From Streptosporangiaceae bacterium NEAU-GS5 (GTDB taxonomy: Bacteria; Actinomycetota; Actinomycetes; Streptosporangiales; Streptosporangiaceae): a stretch of DNA of 50,866 nt. The position numbers and the translations under genes are program-made. The first letter of the stretch is position 1. The number at the start of each line of letters is the position of its first letter. The DNA lies in the NCBI GenBank assembly GCA_017592665.1, contig JAGFNW010000050.1, forward strand, positions 1 to 50,866, read 5' to 3'. This document shows positions 26,403-36,782 of the stretch, one piece after another. The notes beneath the pieces were generated by a model that saw only the letters and a program-made list of their open reading frames with translations, ran no database searches and was not told where the DNA came from.

Positions 26403-29400
26403 ATGAGCGCCTTCGGTCTCTATCACCTGCTCGCCCCCTACTTCCTGGCCGGGTTCACCTTCCCGCGCGAGGTGGACGACTACCTGTCCGTCGTGGGCGT
26501 TACTGGCGTCACCACTGCGTATGACGAGTTGGCGACCGTGACGACCGGCACCCTCGTCTGGGGTGATGCGCCCAGGAGCCAGCGGACGTCGTCGGGCAAC
26601 GGCGGCTTGGGCTGGGAAGACCTGACGGTCAGGTTCCGTCTGACGGTGCCCCGCGACGGTGCCGCCTTCATCGACACGGCGGCACAGACGCTCGCGGCGC
26701 CGGAGCTGTCCGCCCTGCTCGACCGGTTCCTGCCGATTCATCAGGTGGGTGCCACGCCGACGGAGTACCCCGGCGTCCGCTTCCGGTTGGAGCTTATGCT
26801 GGAGGAGCTGTGGTTCGAGCTTGGCTCGGATTGGAGACCCGGCCAGCTGGACGCGGATCACCGCATCGTGCGCGATCTTACCGACAATCGGCCGGTCCGC
26901 ATCGTCCTCCCGAAGGTCGTGCTGGCGTACGAGCAGGCCGACGACTTCCAGAGCCCGCCCCGTGTACGGCTGGCCTCCTGGGGTGGCGGCGGCTTCGACG
27001 CCCCGGCGAGCCTGCTCGCGGGCGAGGTCGTACGGATGGAGCCGCCGATCGCCGCTTATCAGTCGGGCAGGCTGGGCTTCGGCCTCGGGCAGGTGATCGT
27101 CGACTTCGACCCGGACAACACGCCGCCGGAGGTGCTCCAGTTCTTCGGCACCGACGAGTCGTTCGAGGGTGTCTACGTCCAAAGCGCCCGCGTCTACTGG
27201 GCGGACGAGGGCAAGGACCTCGCGCTCAATGTGGGGGTCAAGGATCTGCTCATCTCGTTCGACGGCGAGGTCTCCTTCGACGTCTCGGCCGACCTGATCG
27301 GCCCGGAGACCACCCTGTCCGCCGCCCTCAAGCTGGTCGACCAGGGCAAGGACGTGCCCGTACCCCCGGGTCGCAAGGGGCCGCCGCCGGACGCCCTCTA
27401 CAAGGGCGCCCACGTGAAGGTCACCGCGACGGCGACCGGCCAGGTCGACGTGACGGGCGGGGTCCCGCCGATCACGGTCTCGCTGCGCGCGGGGGTCGTC
27501 GAACTGTACGACCCGGCCACCGGCCTGGTCTCCTTCGCGGGGCTGCCGCCGGGCGAGCACACCCTGTTCCTGCACGTGGAGGACAGCGGCCCAGAGGTGG
27601 AGCGGCAGTCGTACGACGAGGACATCGAGCTCACCCTGGTCGCGGCGGCGGCACCAACGACCCCCGCGGGCGTACCGGCCGATCGGCCGGCCGTGCCCGG
27701 CGCGCTGCCGGAGATCACCGTGTCGGGCGTAGCCCAGGACGGCGACCATGCGCTGATCCACGACGGCAACGCTGGCGGCACGAGGGAACGCTTCCGGGTA
27801 ACGGGGCTCGGCACGCCTGCCGTGACGGCGAACGGCACACCGGTGACCACCTCCGACGGCACGTTCGAGCTGAACGTGCCCGAGGACACCGCGGGCCTGC
27901 CGATCATCGTGTCGTGGCCGCCACTCACTAGCGCGCCCCAGGCGTTCATGATGCGCTTCAAGCGCGACTGGCCACCGCGCGATCAATTCGCGATATTTCT
28001 GGACGCGTACGTCAACGATCGCGTCGACGACGCGATCTACGAAAACAACCATGTCGCCGGGCAGTCCGAGCGGGGCACCAAAGCGTTGCGCGCCTGGCTT
28101 GCCCAGTTGGCCGCGGGCGGGCCCCTCCCCGACATCGACATCGACGCATACGCCAGCTACGAGTTGGATGAGCGAGAAGAGGCAGACGAGAGCCTGTCGG
28201 CCCGCAGGCTCGATGTCGCCGTCGCGGCGGCCGGGACCTTTGCGCAGGTGACGGACAAGAGGTTTCACGGGTTCATCAAGGCCAGAGACGACGGGCGCAA
28301 GAACGACGGTAGCGACCGGGTCGCCATCATCACGGCGACGACCACCAAGCCCGCGGCCACGCTGAACGTGACGGTCAGCCGCGGCCATCGCCCGCCCCAG
28401 GGCGCCCCGGCGCAGCCGCAGCCTGTCTCACCACCCAAGCCGCTGCCGAAGAAGCCGCCTGGCGTGTTCCGGCGGATGGGGATCCGAGTCAAGGTCATCC
28501 GCAACGATCCCGTCCTGGTCGAGCTCACCGGCCAGCTGGACTTCGAAACCGCGCTCGAGGCGAGCCTGCGCAACCCGCAAGGGCAGGCGCCGCTGCCCGC
28601 GGGCGGCTCGCTGGAGCTCAAGCAGCAGGCTGGAGCGGTCGCACAGCCAGCTCCGAACGCCAAGGACGGCGTGGTCGACTTCCGCCTGACGGTCACGCAC
28701 GACCCGGCGACGCACGCCTGGACGGAGGCGCTGGCGATCGGGGCCCACCCCGACGACCTGGACGGCCTGCTCCAGATGACCAATCAGCGCGCGGGCGGCG
28801 TCACGGCCTCGACGCGGCTGAAGGACATGCTCGGCTCCGTACTGATCCTCGCCCCGATCATCGGCAGTACTGCCGGCGCGCTCGACCCGCGGTCGGCGGA
28901 CGGCTATGTCCTGCTGGGCGGCGTCATTGTCGGTGCCGCGGCAGTCGGCGCCGCCGGATTCGTGAGGACTGAGAAGATCACGCTGTACGGCGCCGAACTG
29001 CGGCTGCGCCAATACATCCCGCCCGGCGATCCGGCACGGCTCACCGACGCCGGAGTGCTGTTCGACTACGGCGTCGAGTTCGGCGTCGACATCAGCCACC
29101 TCGGGATCAGCACCGGCGCCCGGCCGCTCAAAGTGCGGTACCGCGCGCTCGGCTTCAACATCGGCTTCGCGGGCGGCGGCTACCAGCCGATCTTCGACAC
29201 GTCGAAAGGCTATGAGCTCGACCTCAGCGATCCAGGCTTGTTCAAGCTGCCCAGCCCCATCGACAACGTGCTGCGGATCCTCGGGGCCCGGATCGCCAAG
29301 GTGAACCCGCTGACGATCGAGCTCGACCTCGGGATGAAGGTGGATCTCGGCGTCGTCACCATCGACCGGTTCAAGGTGAAGCTGCCGGTCGACCCGCCCG

Positions 29401-32400
29401 GCGTGCCCACCATCCTGCCGAGCGGCATCAAGGTCGACGTCGCCAAGGTCCTGCTGGGGTCGGGCTACGTCAACATCGTGGAGCCGCCCGCCGAAGGCGG
29501 CGACGACCAGCCCGGATTTGGGGGCATCGAGGGCGCCTTCGACGTGACGCTGGTGCCAGTGAAGCTGCGGATCGCGGCGAGTCTCGGCATCAGGCCGGTC
29601 AACGCGGGCGGGCGGCGCGCGACCGCGGTCTTCCTCGGCCTGATCATCGACCTGCCGGCCGCGATCCCGCTCGCCCAATCCGGCATCGGCATCTACGGCT
29701 TCAGCGGCCTGTTCGCCATGCACTACAAGCGCCTGGAGCACGACCCCGACCCCACGGACGCCGTCGGCCCGGCGATCCTGTGGCTGCGGGACGCGGGCGG
29801 CGAGCCGGCGAAGCTGGTGAACAACGGAGTCCAGTTGTGGGGCCCGGAACTCGACCGGTGGAGCTTCGGCGTCGGGATCTCCCTGGGCACGATGGAGGGC
29901 GGCTTTCTGATCAATCTGCGCGGCATGTTCGTGCTCGAGTTGCCCGGCCCGCGCATCCTGATCTTCGTCAAGATCCTGATCATCAAGGAGCTGCCCGACC
30001 TCAAGCCCGCGACCGACCTGATCGTCGGCATTCTCGGCGTCATCGACCTGGACATCGCCCGCAGGAGCTTCACCATCGGAGTGATCGTCGACCTCGAGAT
30101 CAAGGACATCGTGGCGCTCGTCGTCCCGGTCGAGCTGTTCACGAAGCTGGACGACTTCACCCGGTGGCATCTCTACCTCGGCACGTTCGGCGCCCCCGCC
30201 TCGGCGCTGGTGCTCAACATCGTCCGCGGCTTCGGGTACGTCATGATCGCGGGACACGACATCGAGAAGTGGCCGGGATACGGGCAGCTGAGGACGCTGC
30301 CGGGCATGGCGATGGCGGCCGGGATCGGCGCGGCCATCGTCTTCGGCGACGAGGGCGCGGGCCTCTACCTGAAAGTCAGCGCCAGGGCCGACGTCGCGGT
30401 GTCCTTCTCCCCCCGGCTGGTCCTGTTCGGCCGCCTCCAGTTGGAGGGTGAGCTGCGCCTGTTCATCGTCTCCGTCGGCGCACACGGCCTGCTCGACGTC
30501 GAGGCGCCCGACCCGACCCGGGTCGACGGAGAGATCTGCGGCCATGTCGACTTCTTCTTCTTTTCCGTGGAAGGGTGCGTACACGTCACGATCGGGCCGG
30601 ACTCGGTGCCTCCCCAGGAGCCGCCCAAGCTGACCCGCAACGTCTGGCTGCAGAGTCATGCTCCCGTCATAACCGCGGGCCAGGGCGGCGACCGGCCCAT
30701 CGACGCCAGCCTCGGTGACGCCATCCCCAAGGGGAGCACCCAGCCGCAGCCGATCGTCCCGATCGACTCCGTCCCCGTGATCCAATTCCTGACCGTGCCC
30801 GACGTCTCCGGGACGACGACGTTCACCGCGCCGATCGGCCCCCCGCCCGTGCCCCCGGGCTGGGCCTCTCTCGGCGGCGGACGCAAGGTCCGATACGCCC
30901 TGAAGGCGCTGCGCCTCACCGGCGGCCCGGCCCCGGCGCCCGGCCTCGCCCCGACGGCCTGGCGGCCCGATCCGACGACGTCGCCGACGAGCGGACGGAC
31001 CACGGCCGACCTCGCGCTGCTGTCGAACGTACCGATGATGGGCGCACGCGCGATGGAACGGTCGGCGGACCTGCGGGCGGCCGTCGACACGATCTGGCAA
31101 GGGGTCTGCACGCCGGTCGCGCCCGCCGCGCCCATCCTGTGGACCTTCTGCGGACAGCGACTCGGCCCATCGTCGAAAGGCTGGACACTCACCGGACACG
31201 CCTGGCCCGACCCGCCCGGCACCCGCAGGGACACCCCGCCAGAAACAGAGCTCCGGATCAGCGAGAGCCCGATCGACCCGGCCGCGCAGGTGATCGACAT
31301 CGTCCTCGGCCACACACCTCTCGGCGGCGCCGACACGGCTCGGGTGATCGGCCCTAACAGGCGTACCGGCGACGGCGTACCAGGCGATCCGGACTGGCGC
31401 TGCGTCACGCTCACCAACCTGGTCCACGACGGCGACCCCAACCCGCTGAACACGCAGGACGGGTTCCGCGTCACAGTGCTGGACCGCAACGGGGTCCCGA
31501 TCCCGGTGCTCCGGTTGTCCGGCATCGGCCTGACCCGGGGACTCGACGTCGGATGGCGTACGGAGATATGGCTGCCGCAGCCCGCGGCGGCGGTCGCGGT
31601 CACGCTCGTGCGGTTCGCCATCGCGGCGACGGTCTCCGCGTACGACGCGAACGGCACGCTCGTCGGCAAGACGACGATGACCGTGCCACAGCACACGCCG
31701 GAGACCCTGGTGGTCACCGGCAAGCGGATCGTCCGGGCCGTCGTGGACGCGCCGCAGAACGAGATGGTCCTCGTCGAGGTCTGCGCGAGCGACCTGGATC
31801 CGGACCCCGTGCCGCCCACTCCGGAGCAGGAGTGCAGGCGCGCCCTGCAGCTGCCCGAATGGTCCCTGCCGGGCGGAAAAGGAGAGATCGACGTGACCCA
31901 CGAGGTGACGGCGATGGGCAAGGGCCGGCCTCGTGACCGGTGGATCGACCTGTGGACCGGAGCACTGCACTCGGCCCGCCTGTATCTCGCCCTGACTAAA
32001 GATCTCCTCAACGCGAACACCGTCACCGTCGATCAGCTCGACGCGGCAGGCGCCGTCCTGCGCTCCGATCCGCTCACGGCGCTGTCGCCGGTCGCCGTGA
32101 CCGGCGTGACGGGAGGCCTGCCCGTACGGTGGACCGACCCGTCCGGCCCCTGGCGCACCGAGGTCGAGCCGGTGGCCACGTTCATGGCCACGGGCGACCT
32201 GACCGGTCTCGTACGCCTGGTGGTGACCGTCGTACCGTCCCCAAAGACGCGGCGGCTGCGGATCCGGGTCGGAGACACGCCGATCCCCCAGGACCATCCA
32301 GCGGTCGTGCTGGCCGTCGTCGAGGCACTCACGGCGGCCGAGGCCGACCGTGCCGCCGCGGAACAGACCACGCACAGCGGGCAGCTTGAGACGCTCCTGG

Positions 32401-33584
32401 GCTACCTGAACGGCACCGCCAAGGTGCCGCTGCTGGCGCCGGGAACGCCGTACGCCCTGGAGATCGACTACGTCCCCACCACACTGGACACCAACCCCGA
32501 CGGCACCACGCACGAGGCCGTACACGCCACGACGACCGACACCTTCCTCTTCCGCACCGACGACGCCCCGCCGGACAGGCTGGACGCGTACGTGATCGGC
32601 AGCAACCCACGCCACGAGGAGCGGTTCGTATTCGCGGACGAGGTCGTGTCGATCGTCTTCAACGACCTTCAGATCGTGCAGCTCTACGGCGCCTACCAGA
32701 AGCGGCTCGTGGCCGTACTGCGGGCCGCCGACGGCTCCGTGGCCCCGTCGCACGAGATCCTCGGGCTGGAGGAAGTGCCGGCCATCTACACCTCGCCTCT
32801 GTTCGACACGCTCGACGCAATGGCGCACGAGGGCGCGTTCCCCTGCCTCGGCACCTATCACGTGGAGGGGCACGGCGCGTTCACGCTGGCCGAACCGTTG
32901 CGCCCATCGATTGCGTACACGCTCGACATCGAGATGAGCCCGCCGAACGCTCCAGCGGCGGGGCGGGCCGTCGTGCCGCTGTTCCGGCGGCAGTTCACGA
33001 CGGGGCGCTTCGTCTCGCTCGAGGCGCTGGCCGGCGACATGCGGTCCCGCGAGCCGGAGCACGCCGCCATCACAGGCCCGCTCACCGGCCTGCCGACCGG
33101 CTCCGGCATGACACCGGACGCGGTGATCGAGGCAGCGCTGACGGCCGCCGGGCTGCCTGCGCCGCAGGCCCCTGCGAGCGGTGGCACCGTCATTCTGTGG
33201 CGGCCCGCCGCAGGTGGCCGGCACGTACCCCACGCCCTGCTCCTCGACGCCGTCGAGCCGCTGTGGCGGACACGTGAGGTGCCCCGCCTGGAGAAGGTTC
33301 CAGAGCATCCCGACCCCACCTTCCAGCGCGTCGTGCCGGGGGTGGAGTCGTCGCTGGAGCTCAGAACCGCCGGGCACAGCCACGTACGGGCTTACGTCCG
33401 CTCTCCGTCCGGCACCCGGACCATCGTGCTGCTCGACGACGCCGCGTGGCCCGCCGCGGGCGCCGCTGTCACCATCGACGCCGTACGCCCCGCGAGCGAC
33501 CTCTACGGCACGCCGGAACGGCGAGCCACCGTCATCTCCCTCGACCTTGGGGGATCGGCGCCCTGGGAGGCCAAGGATGCCTAG
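26403..33584 (+). CDS. Giant beta-rich protein, first of three, unknown function
   Basis: 2393 residues; the ATG follows GGGGGAGGAG at good spacing. No signal peptide. Ig-like blocks occur around residues 330-560, and a Pro-rich hinge (PPKPLPKKPPG) around 680. A hydrophobic pair of segments (about 807-858) is followed by a long region (about 860-1400) of alternating polar/apolar strands with very hydrophobic stretches (LILIFVKILIIKELPD-like, HVDFFFFSVEGCVHVTIG). The C-terminal ~1000 residues look like repeated Ig/FN3-type sandwiches. I do not recognise a named family with confidence. The amphipathic strands suggest a groove, tube or barrel rather than an enzyme (inference). The stop overlaps the next start by 8 bp, so the three giant genes are almost certainly one transcript. 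Confidence 0.85.
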   Translation: MSAFGLYHLLAPYFLAGFTFPREVDDYLSVVGVTGVTTAYDELATVTTGTLVWGDAPRSQRTSSGNGGLGWEDLTVRFRLTVPRDGAAFIDTAAQTLAAPELSALLDRFLPIHQVGATPTEYPGVRFRLELMLEELWFELGSDWRPGQLDADHRIVRDLTDNRPVRIVLPKVVLAYEQADDFQSPPRVRLASWGGGGFDAPASLLAGEVVRMEPPIAAYQSGRLGFGLGQVIVDFDPDNTPPEVLQFFGTDESFEGVYVQSARVYWADEGKDLALNVGVKDLLISFDGEVSFDVSADLIGPETTLSAALKLVDQGKDVPVPPGRKGPPPDALYKGAHVKVTATATGQVDVTGGVPPITVSLRAGVVELYDPATGLVSFAGLPPGEHTLFLHVEDSGPEVERQSYDEDIELTLVAAAAPTTPAGVPADRPAVPGALPEITVSGVAQDGDHALIHDGNAGGTRERFRVTGLGTPAVTANGTPVTTSDGTFELNVPEDTAGLPIIVSWPPLTSAPQAFMMRFKRDWPPRDQFAIFLDAYVNDRVDDAIYENNHVAGQSERGTKALRAWLAQLAAGGPLPDIDIDAYASYELDEREEADESLSARRLDVAVAAAGTFAQVTDKRFHGFIKARDDGRKNDGSDRVAIITATTTKPAATLNVTVSRGHRPPQGAPAQPQPVSPPKPLPKKPPGVFRRMGIRVKVIRNDPVLVELTGQLDFETALEASLRNPQGQAPLPAGGSLELKQQAGAVAQPAPNAKDGVVDFRLTVTHDPATHAWTEALAIGAHPDDLDGLLQMTNQRAGGVTASTRLKDMLGSVLILAPIIGSTAGALDPRSADGYVLLGGVIVGAAAVGAAGFVRTEKITLYGAELRLRQYIPPGDPARLTDAGVLFDYGVEFGVDISHLGISTGARPLKVRYRALGFNIGFAGGGYQPIFDTSKGYELDLSDPGLFKLPSPIDNVLRILGARIAKVNPLTIELDLGMKVDLGVVTIDRFKVKLPVDPPGVPTILPSGIKVDVAKVLLGSGYVNIVEPPAEGGDDQPGFGGIEGAFDVTLVPVKLRIAASLGIRPVNAGGRRATAVFLGLIIDLPAAIPLAQSGIGIYGFSGLFAMHYKRLEHDPDPTDAVGPAILWLRDAGGEPAKLVNNGVQLWGPELDRWSFGVGISLGTMEGGFLINLRGMFVLELPGPRILIFVKILIIKELPDLKPATDLIVGILGVIDLDIARRSFTIGVIVDLEIKDIVALVVPVELFTKLDDFTRWHLYLGTFGAPASALVLNIVRGFGYVMIAGHDIEKWPGYGQLRTLPGMAMAAGIGAAIVFGDEGAGLYLKVSARADVAVSFSPRLVLFGRLQLEGELRLFIVSVGAHGLLDVEAPDPTRVDGEICGHVDFFFFSVEGCVHVTIGPDSVPPQEPPKLTRNVWLQSHAPVITAGQGGDRPIDASLGDAIPKGSTQPQPIVPIDSVPVIQFLTVPDVSGTTTFTAPIGPPPVPPGWASLGGGRKVRYALKALRLTGGPAPAPGLAPTAWRPDPTTSPTSGRTTADLALLSNVPMMGARAMERSADLRAAVDTIWQGVCTPVAPAAPILWTFCGQRLGPSSKGWTLTGHAWPDPPGTRRDTPPETELRISESPIDPAAQVIDIVLGHTPLGGADTARVIGPNRRTGDGVPGDPDWRCVTLTNLVHDGDPNPLNTQDGFRVTVLDRNGVPIPVLRLSGIGLTRGLDVGWRTEIWLPQPAAAVAVTLVRFAIAATVSAYDANGTLVGKTTMTVPQHTPETLVVTGKRIVRAVVDAPQNEMVLVEVCASDLDPDPVPPTPEQECRRALQLPEWSLPGGKGEIDVTHEVTAMGKGRPRDRWIDLWTGALHSARLYLALTKDLLNANTVTVDQLDAAGAVLRSDPLTALSPVAVTGVTGGLPVRWTDPSGPWRTEVEPVATFMATGDLTGLVRLVVTVVPSPKTRRLRIRVGDTPIPQDHPAVVLAVVEALTAAEADRAAAEQTTHSGQLETLLGYLNGTAKVPLLAPGTPYALEIDYVPTTLDTNPDGTTHEAVHATTTDTFLFRTDDAPPDRLDAYVIGSNPRHEERFVFADEVVSIVFNDLQIVQLYGAYQKRLVAVLRAADGSVAPSHEILGLEEVPAIYTSPLFDTLDAMAHEGAFPCLGTYHVEGHGAFTLAEPLRPSIAYTLDIEMSPPNAPAAGRAVVPLFRRQFTTGRFVSLEALAGDMRSREPEHAAITGPLTGLPTGSGMTPDAVIEAALTAAGLPAPQAPASGGTVILWRPAAGGRHVPHALLLDAVEPLWRTREVPRLEKVPEHPDPTFQRVVPGVESSLELRTAGHSHVRAYVRSPSGTRTIVLLDDAAWPAAGAAVTIDAVRPASDLYGTPERRATVISLDLGGSAPWEAKDA

Positions 33585-36500
33585 GACAGTGATCCCCGGC
33601 CTGTTCGTCCTCCGCCTGGCCACGCTGGACAAGGCGGCCGCCGCCGGACGCGTACTGGAGGTGGAGAAGGAGTTCGGGCCTCTGCTGCGCAAGCGTGAGT
33701 TCGACACACATGAGCCCGGCAACCCCGTGTCGCTCCGCTGGACGTGTCACCCGGTACTGGGATTCCCGCGCGTGCCGTTCACCGTCTGGCGGCGTACCCG
33801 CAAGGAGGAGCCTGGCTTCGCGATTCTCGGCGGCGCCACGCCGAAAGCGCCCGTGACGGCGACGCTGCCCAACGAGGTGATCGAGATCCGGTTCGACGCG
33901 GTGCCCGCCGCGAACGGCGCGCTCACCGTGCAGGCGCTGGCGCGCAACGGCCATGTGCTCCCGCGCCAGCGGCTGACGTTCACCGCGTCCCACTCGGGCA
34001 GGTTCCGGGCGGCCGGCATCGCCGCGCTCAAGCTCTCCGGCGACGGCCACATCCAGAACGTCGCCGCGATCGTCCAGCGGACGTGGGCGAATCTGCCGGA
34101 CTGGCAGCACATCGAGACGGTGGGATTCCCCTTCGAGGCGGGCGACCCTCCCCAGCCCTTCTATGATTCCAAAGCGCCGCAAGGGTGGACGGTCCCGTCG
34201 CTCTCGGCGCAGGAGGCCGCGCGGGTCCGGCTCGCGGTGGCGCGGATCCTCCAGCTCGAGCCGCCGCCCGTCGGCGCCGGTGGGATCATCCCTCCGGCGT
34301 GGCCGTTTCCCGGCGCGGCGGGGTTCCTCGGCGCACTGAACGCCGGCCCGCTCGACGACATCATCGACTGCCTCGTGAACAGCGACGACGCCGATCCCCA
34401 GCGCCGGCAGGCCCTGCACGTGGTCAGCCGGGCCCTTCCCGGCATCGGCCAGATCGGGCAGCCGCCCGGGCCGGACCCGGCGACCCTGCGTCTGCCCACC
34501 ACCGCATATGTCTCTCTCGCCGTCCAGGACAGCCCGGCCGCCGTCGGCCTCGGTTTCGGCACCGCGGACATCCCCGAGATCATCCAGCCGTACAGCCCGG
34601 GCAAGGACGTGCTTCCCCCCGGCGTCCTGCTCGGCCGCCACGAGTACCTGGTCAGCGCGCCATTCACGCTGCCGTTCGGCGTGACGGTGGAGTTCGCCGC
34701 GATCGGGCATCTGACGCCGGCGCCGACCCCGTTCAGCGGGCTGACCGTCGAACCGAGCTTCCCCAACCGGGCGCTCCAGCGTGACGGGGAGGAGTCCCTG
34801 TCGGTACGCCTCTCGTGGGCGATGACCACGGACAACCTCGGAGCCGGGCTCCTGTCGCAGCGCCCGCCCGGCGGCACGATCACGCTGAACACGCCGCGCC
34901 CGGCCGGAATCGGCGGCTTCCAGCCCTATCTCACCCAGCACGCGCTCGGGCCGGATGGCGGCCCGCTGGCGACCCTGCGGTCGGAGGTCACCCTTCCCGA
35001 CGAACCCGTTCCCACCTCCGGGTCATCGACCACCTCCTACGCCGTGGCGCCCATCGACGTCCACGGACGTTGGGGGCCGTGGAACCTGACGAACCACACA
35101 GCCACCGCGCGGCCCGTACAGCGGCCAGGCCTAGACGGTGTCACCATCTCGATGCCGGCTCCCCTCCCCGGGAGCGGGCCGGTCGCCACACCGTGCGCGC
35201 TCACCGTCGAGGTGTCGTGGGACTGGGCCGACCGGTCCTGCCACCGGATCGAGATCTCGGGCGCGTTCGTGCCGCCCGGCCCGCTTCCTGACCCGCCACC
35301 GGTCCTCACCGGCCTGCAGCGGAGCAACACGCCCGCAGCGGGCCCGGCCCTCGTGGTCACGTTCTCTCCCTCCGGGGTGCCGTCGATCCCCTCACCCGCG
35401 ACGGTCGCCGAGGTCCACCCGCCCATCGACCCCGCCGCGCCACCTCCATCCGGGGCCGCGGGTGACGTGCGCCGTTACCGGGTGACGCTGCCCGGAAGCA
35501 CGCTGGACTTCGGCGCGGCCGACGAGCTGTCGTACGCCGTCTCGGCCCGCGGCGCCGAAGCCGTCCGACCGGCCGAACTGAGCGAGCCGTCGCCACTCCT
35601 GCAGACCACAGCCGCCGACCCCTTCCCCGCGCCGCCGCCCGCGCTGCCCGCCGTCGACGTGCTGTGGACCGCGCTGCCCGACGCCGCCGGGCACGCGCGG
35701 GCCGTGCTCAGCTGGCCCGCCTCACCCGGCGCGTACGGCTACACGGTCTGGGAGGCTGCCGAGGCCGCGCTGTTTCACGCCGTCTCGGGAGGCGGGACCC
35801 CGGACACCTCCCGGCCGCTCCGCGCCCGGGCGACCGACCTCAAGCAGCGGGTCGACGCCAACCAGGCCGTCAGCCTGGAGGCGTTCAGCCGGTTGAACGA
35901 GCGCCCACTGCGCATGACGTCGATCGAGTTGGTGCTGCCGGGGGCGGCGGACTCGCTGTTCGCCTACCGCGTGTCGACCGTCACCGCGCAGAACGTCGAA
36001 TCGGCCAGGTCGGCGAGGATCGTCCTGGTCGGGGTGCCGCGCCGGGACGTACCAGCCGGGCCGCGCCTGGAGGCGAGCGCCGACACCGCGGCGCAGCGGG
36101 TGAACCTGATCGTCGTCCCGCGCCCGGGCGCCCCGGCGACGGCCCTGCGCGTCCACCGGATCAGGACCGAGTATCTGTCGCGGCGCGTCGGGACCATGGG
36201 ACCGCCGGTCATCGGGCCGGTCGCCCTCTCCTCCCTCACGCCGGTGACCGTGCCGGCGCTGTCTGGGCCGCCGTCCCAGGGCTTCGCCTTCACCGACGCG
36301 GTCGCGGGAAGCTGGCAGCCGTACTTCTACTGCGCCGTCGCGACGGGGAAGGACGTCCCGGCCGACGGGATCAGAGCCGGGGACTCGGCGCCTTCGGGAG
36401 TCGTACGGATACTCGTGCCGCCCGCGAAGCCGCCGCTCATCGCGAACCTCCAGCGGACCACCTCCCCTGCGGCGCACCGGATCGACGTCATGACCGATCT

Positions 36501-36780
36501 GCCCTGGTCACAGTCGCCGGCGGGGTCCGGCACGATCGCGCTCGCCGTAGTGAACACGTCCGGCGGGGCCCCGGCCCGGACCGTCATCGGCTCGTTCGTC
36601 AGCCACGCGATCGCCGAGGGCACCCCGCAGGGGCCTCCCGTGACCGCGGCCTCGGCCACCCGGTCTGCGGTCACCGGCGGGAAAGCGACAGTGTCCCTCG
36701 TGTTTCCTCCGGTATCCGGCCCGGTCGTCCTCACGCTCACCGACCCGCTCGGCCGGTCAGCCTCGGTCGAGGTGGTGTAG
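33577..36780 (+). CDS. Giant beta-sandwich protein, second of three
   Basis: 1067 residues from the ATG at 33577, which overlaps the previous stop (ATGCCTAG) and is preceded by GGGAGG; longer in-frame starts would lie inside the upstream gene. No signal peptide or transmembrane helix. A unique N-terminal domain (about 1-330) is followed by several Ig/FN3-like blocks; the clearest runs from ARAVLSWPASPGAYGYTVWEA to FAYRVSTVTAQNVESARS. The pattern suits a structural or adhesive scaffold. Function unknown; it is probably co-translated with the first protein, implying a fixed ratio or complex. Confidence 0.85.
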   Translation: MPRTVIPGLFVLRLATLDKAAAAGRVLEVEKEFGPLLRKREFDTHEPGNPVSLRWTCHPVLGFPRVPFTVWRRTRKEEPGFAILGGATPKAPVTATLPNEVIEIRFDAVPAANGALTVQALARNGHVLPRQRLTFTASHSGRFRAAGIAALKLSGDGHIQNVAAIVQRTWANLPDWQHIETVGFPFEAGDPPQPFYDSKAPQGWTVPSLSAQEAARVRLAVARILQLEPPPVGAGGIIPPAWPFPGAAGFLGALNAGPLDDIIDCLVNSDDADPQRRQALHVVSRALPGIGQIGQPPGPDPATLRLPTTAYVSLAVQDSPAAVGLGFGTADIPEIIQPYSPGKDVLPPGVLLGRHEYLVSAPFTLPFGVTVEFAAIGHLTPAPTPFSGLTVEPSFPNRALQRDGEESLSVRLSWAMTTDNLGAGLLSQRPPGGTITLNTPRPAGIGGFQPYLTQHALGPDGGPLATLRSEVTLPDEPVPTSGSSTTSYAVAPIDVHGRWGPWNLTNHTATARPVQRPGLDGVTISMPAPLPGSGPVATPCALTVEVSWDWADRSCHRIEISGAFVPPGPLPDPPPVLTGLQRSNTPAAGPALVVTFSPSGVPSIPSPATVAEVHPPIDPAAPPPSGAAGDVRRYRVTLPGSTLDFGAADELSYAVSARGAEAVRPAELSEPSPLLQTTAADPFPAPPPALPAVDVLWTALPDAAGHARAVLSWPASPGAYGYTVWEAAEAALFHAVSGGGTPDTSRPLRARATDLKQRVDANQAVSLEAFSRLNERPLRMTSIELVLPGAADSLFAYRVSTVTAQNVESARSARIVLVGVPRRDVPAGPRLEASADTAAQRVNLIVVPRPGAPATALRVHRIRTEYLSRRVGTMGPPVIGPVALSSLTPVTVPALSGPPSQGFAFTDAVAGSWQPYFYCAVATGKDVPADGIRAGDSAPSGVVRILVPPAKPPLIANLQRTTSPAAHRIDVMTDLPWSQSPAGSGTIALAVVNTSGGAPARTVIGSFVSHAIAEGTPQGPPVTAASATRSAVTGGKATVSLVFPPVSGPVVLTLTDPLGRSASVEVV

Positions 36781-36782
36781 CC

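Noticed and set aside
28428-33722. Very long open frame (1764 codons) antisense to the giant protein
   Set aside because: Low-complexity Asp/Arg/Val-rich translation with no domains; it is the mirror of a high-GC gene with strong codon bias.
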